A stretch of 64,000 bases of DNA from Phlebopus portentosus (lineage: Eukaryota > Basidiomycota > Agaricomycetes > Boletales > Boletinellaceae). This document shows, in pieces, positions 62,201 through 64,000 of the stretch. The position numbers and the translations under genes were made by a program. The stretch lies in NCBI GenBank assembly GCA_037892935.1, contig JAYXKI010000002.1:992001-1056000 (forward strand), written 5' to 3'. The stretch's first letter is position 1. Every line of letters begins with the position of its first letter. The notes beneath the pieces are model-generated. The model saw only the letters and a list, made by a program, of their open reading frames with translations, was not told where the DNA came from and ran no database searches.

Positions 62201-62269
62201 CTCCTGCGAATAAGGAACCGCGAAATTTGATGGACCAGCTTGATTGTAGATCACATGAGGCGGTTCCAT
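59262..62269 (-). CDS. UBP3: Ubiquitin-specific protease UBP3/USP10
   Basis: Deubiquitinase; the yeast homologue acts with Bre5 on COPII/COPI coat proteins and ribophagy. Residues 1-520 are Pro/Ser-rich and disordered (MEPPHVIYNQAGPSNFAVPY at the start). The catalytic domain starts RPRGLINTGNMCFANAVLQT with the nucleophile Cys, then FYRFFTELGNFKGTG, GGQQEDAEEFFGFFLDSIEE, RIFGGKFRSTLRVPGQRDSV, LPPILVLHLKRFLYDTSAKD and, near the end, YHHGTSAAGGHYTLDVLHP with the catalytic His and WIRIDDELVTDL. It ends FYRRIAGSYARAGQV at TGA 59264-59262. The long N-terminal exon (62269 to about 60385) is followed by several short ones. Catalytic residues all appear present. Confidence 0.92.
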
Positions 62270-62930
62270 GACTCACAGCTAGCTAAGCTCGCTGGTCAGT
62301 AGAGAAGGGCACTCGTTAGCGATTCAGCCACGAGTACGTGGAAGAGACATGTGCATACCTGCCCTCCAAGTCGCAACAAGTTGTTTCAACAATGATTAGC
62401 GTGCGTTTCGCAGACTGGATTCCGTATCTGCACGCCAGGATGTTTACCACCTCTTGAGAGTAAGTTGGGGAAAGGCTCGTACTGGTCTATCTGATCATTA
62501 AAATTCGCACGAAAGGAAAAAGGAATACTTAGAAAGCATACGTTACTTTTATGGACCTGGCACTTATTTCTCTCAAAAGTAATACGATGTCGTCAAGAAA
62601 GCAAGTGAAAGGGAGCGACGGGAGTTGTGTTGGACGGAGTAAAGACGTGCACGTCTTGGATGGGTCCGGGTTAAAAGATCCACACACAACTACATAATCG
62701 GGCACATTACGTAGTCACGCGAGATTTTTTTTTTTTTTTTTTTTGAAACATGAGTTCAACTTCGTATTTGTGCTTTGTGAACGTAAGTCTCTCTTGCAAC
62801 CAAGAATATTAAACAAGTTGTCGTCATACAAGTACAGTGTGTTATTTATATATTCGAAAAAAGGAGCAATTAGACCAGAGAAAAGTTTTAAAAAAGACAC
62901 TAATAAACCAAAACTAAATAGTGACCGCTG
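62270..62930. other. Intergenic region with a 20-T tract
   Basis: Upstream of UBP3 and downstream of the next minus-strand gene. Contains an uninterrupted run of 20 T (62725-62744), followed by AT-rich sequence to 62930. No gene seen. Confidence 0.5.
62725..62744. repeat. Homopolymer T(20)
   Basis: Twenty consecutive T on the plus strand (poly-A on the minus strand). It is the longest homopolymer in the window. Could be a slippage tract or the tail of a retroposed sequence. Confidence 0.9.
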
Positions 62931-64000
62931 TCATGCGGCCTCCAAGATGCTGGCAAATGTCTGCAGAACTGCAGTCCTGTCCATTTGCAACATGTGAGAT
63001 ACGCTTGAGTAATGATCAGAGACTGCATGATCGATCAGCTCGTCGTTCGTCGTGATAGCAGGGAAAATCCTCTTCTTGTCTGCTTCACGGATGTTCAACT
63101 CGCACTCCATCCTATTGACGGATGAATACAATTGACTACTGGAAGATAAGGAAGGAACATCAAACTCACACGCAGAAACGGCATTCTCTAGCTCCTGATT
63201 GACACTTGTGGTATATCAGCTGCAGGTGAACGGTATCGACCCGCAATGGCGCATCGTGCACTGTAAAAGATTCGTTTTAGTCCATCTGCGCTCAAAATTG
63301 TAACGGGCGCGTGACCTTTCCCTGTGTCGAGATTATTTAAAAAGGTGCTGTCATGTCTGCCGGAATGTGCCAAAGAACTCGACCGTGCATCATGGCTATC
63401 CCTAGTGTTCTGCATCTGCGCTGAGTTCTCCAGAACTCCGACTACTTCAAGAGGCGGTCGGGGCGAGGAGGAGCTATTTGAACGAACCCGCTTTCGCGCT
63501 CGGCTCATATCATTGTCACCTTCAAGGTTGCGTTTCTGACCATCACTAGTCGAAAGGAAGAGCGGATTCTTTAGTGAAATAGTGTCGGATGGAAGGGTTT
63601 GTTCAAGTTCAGACCCAGAGGATGCAACATTCGGTCCGGAATCCGATAACGGATGGCACGCCGGTTCAGCCAGAGTCTGGTCAAACGATGCCTCTTGTGC
63701 TTGATCTCGCCCGGAGGCGTCGATGGTAAGATCGATGATATAAGAAGCTTTGTGAGACTTCGCTTCTGCATTGGCTCCCAATGGTTCACTTTTCGTTGGT
63801 TCGATATCCACAGTAGTTTTTCCTACGGAATTACGCTCCAGAAGGTTGACTACGATTTTTTGCAGACGTTGTTTATTGGACTCGTGACCATCCTCATCGG
63901 ATCCAGCAATATGCTGATCTCTACTAGAGAACGTTGTCCCGTTGGAATCCGAATCAAGTTCAACCTTAACTGCGTTGGGAATGTTCGTATTGGAGAGTCC
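62931..64000 (-). CDS. Hypothetical Ser-rich protein, 3' part, truncated by window edge
   Basis: Minus-strand gene entering from the right edge. The long exon reads LLERNSVGKTTVDIEPTKSE, SYIIDLTIDASGRDQA and a basic patch SRARKRVRSNSSSSPRPPLE. It then carries TLKRIF-like sequence (LSADGLKRIFYSARCAIAG) and ends, after one or two introns, with MECELNIREADKKRIFPAIT and VSHMLQMDRTAVLQTFASIL before the stop. The IIDLTID stretch resembles a SUMO-interacting motif, which is only a suggestion. I do not recognise the family. Splice sites near 63110-63210 and 63260-63320 are approximate. Confidence 0.55.

Overview
This window looks like the nuclear genome of an Agaricomycete-type basidiomycete fungus. 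Genes are densely packed on both strands. Nearly every gene is cut by many short introns (about 45-90 nt, GT..AG), several first or internal coding exons are only 3-13 nt long, and the recognisable proteins (SYF1, BET4, EDC4, SRP receptor alpha, cyclin L, Argonaute, eIF4A, USP10/Ubp3) are eukaryotic housekeeping families. All assignments come from reading the sequence and recognising families; no database search was run. Gene boundaries given to the base come from a start codon, a stop codon and splice sites that keep the frame; where that failed I say so.

Layout. 1-2.5 kb: divergent SYF1 (splicing, runs off the left edge) and BET4 (Rab prenylation). 2.5-6.5 kb: no recognisable gene, fragmentary reading frames and one copy of a short inverted-repeat element (MITE). 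6.5-11.3 kb: a large EDC4/Ge-1-like decapping scaffold. 12.4-13.6 kb: a single-pass membrane protein with unresolved N-terminus. 13.8-15 kb: glyoxalase II. 15.2-20.6 kb: three minus-strand genes, SFT2, SRP receptor alpha and cyclin L. 20.6-22 kb: AT-rich gap with the second MITE copy. 22-23.6 kb: RD/RS-rich nuclear-type protein. 23.6-32.6 kb: gene-poor, with two orphan genes and the mitochondrial ribosomal protein mL49. 32.6-36.7 kb: a large orphan disordered protein. 37-41.1 kb: CBP3, PDX1 (vitamin B6 synthesis) and an Asp/Glu racemase-like enzyme. 41.4-45.3 kb: a full-length Argonaute with an apparently complete DEDH slicer tetrad. 45.6-57.3 kb: YPT1/Rab1, a membrane-anchored aspartic protease, a zinc-ribbon protein, an MCT-like transporter, eIF4A, a dual-specificity phosphatase and a Rab4-like GTPase. 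57.6-59 kb: ATP synthase epsilon and COX5 in convergent orientation. 59.3-62.3 kb: USP10/Ubp3. 62.9-64 kb: an orphan gene running off the right edge.

Functional themes: vesicle traffic (BET4, SFT2, SRP receptor, YPT1, Rab4-like, Ubp3), RNA metabolism (SYF1, EDC4, cyclin L, RS-like protein, Argonaute, eIF4A) and mitochondria (mL49, CBP3, ATP15, COX5). These are scattered core genes, not a biosynthetic cluster, and I found no clear previously undescribed system. The leads I rate highest are the two-copy MITE family, the Rab4-like protein with Thr at the catalytic Gln position, the GC-AG intron plus 6-nt microexon in glyoxalase II, the recurrent ATG-only first exons, the orphan 4-kb protein and a strong hairpin in a gene-free stretch.
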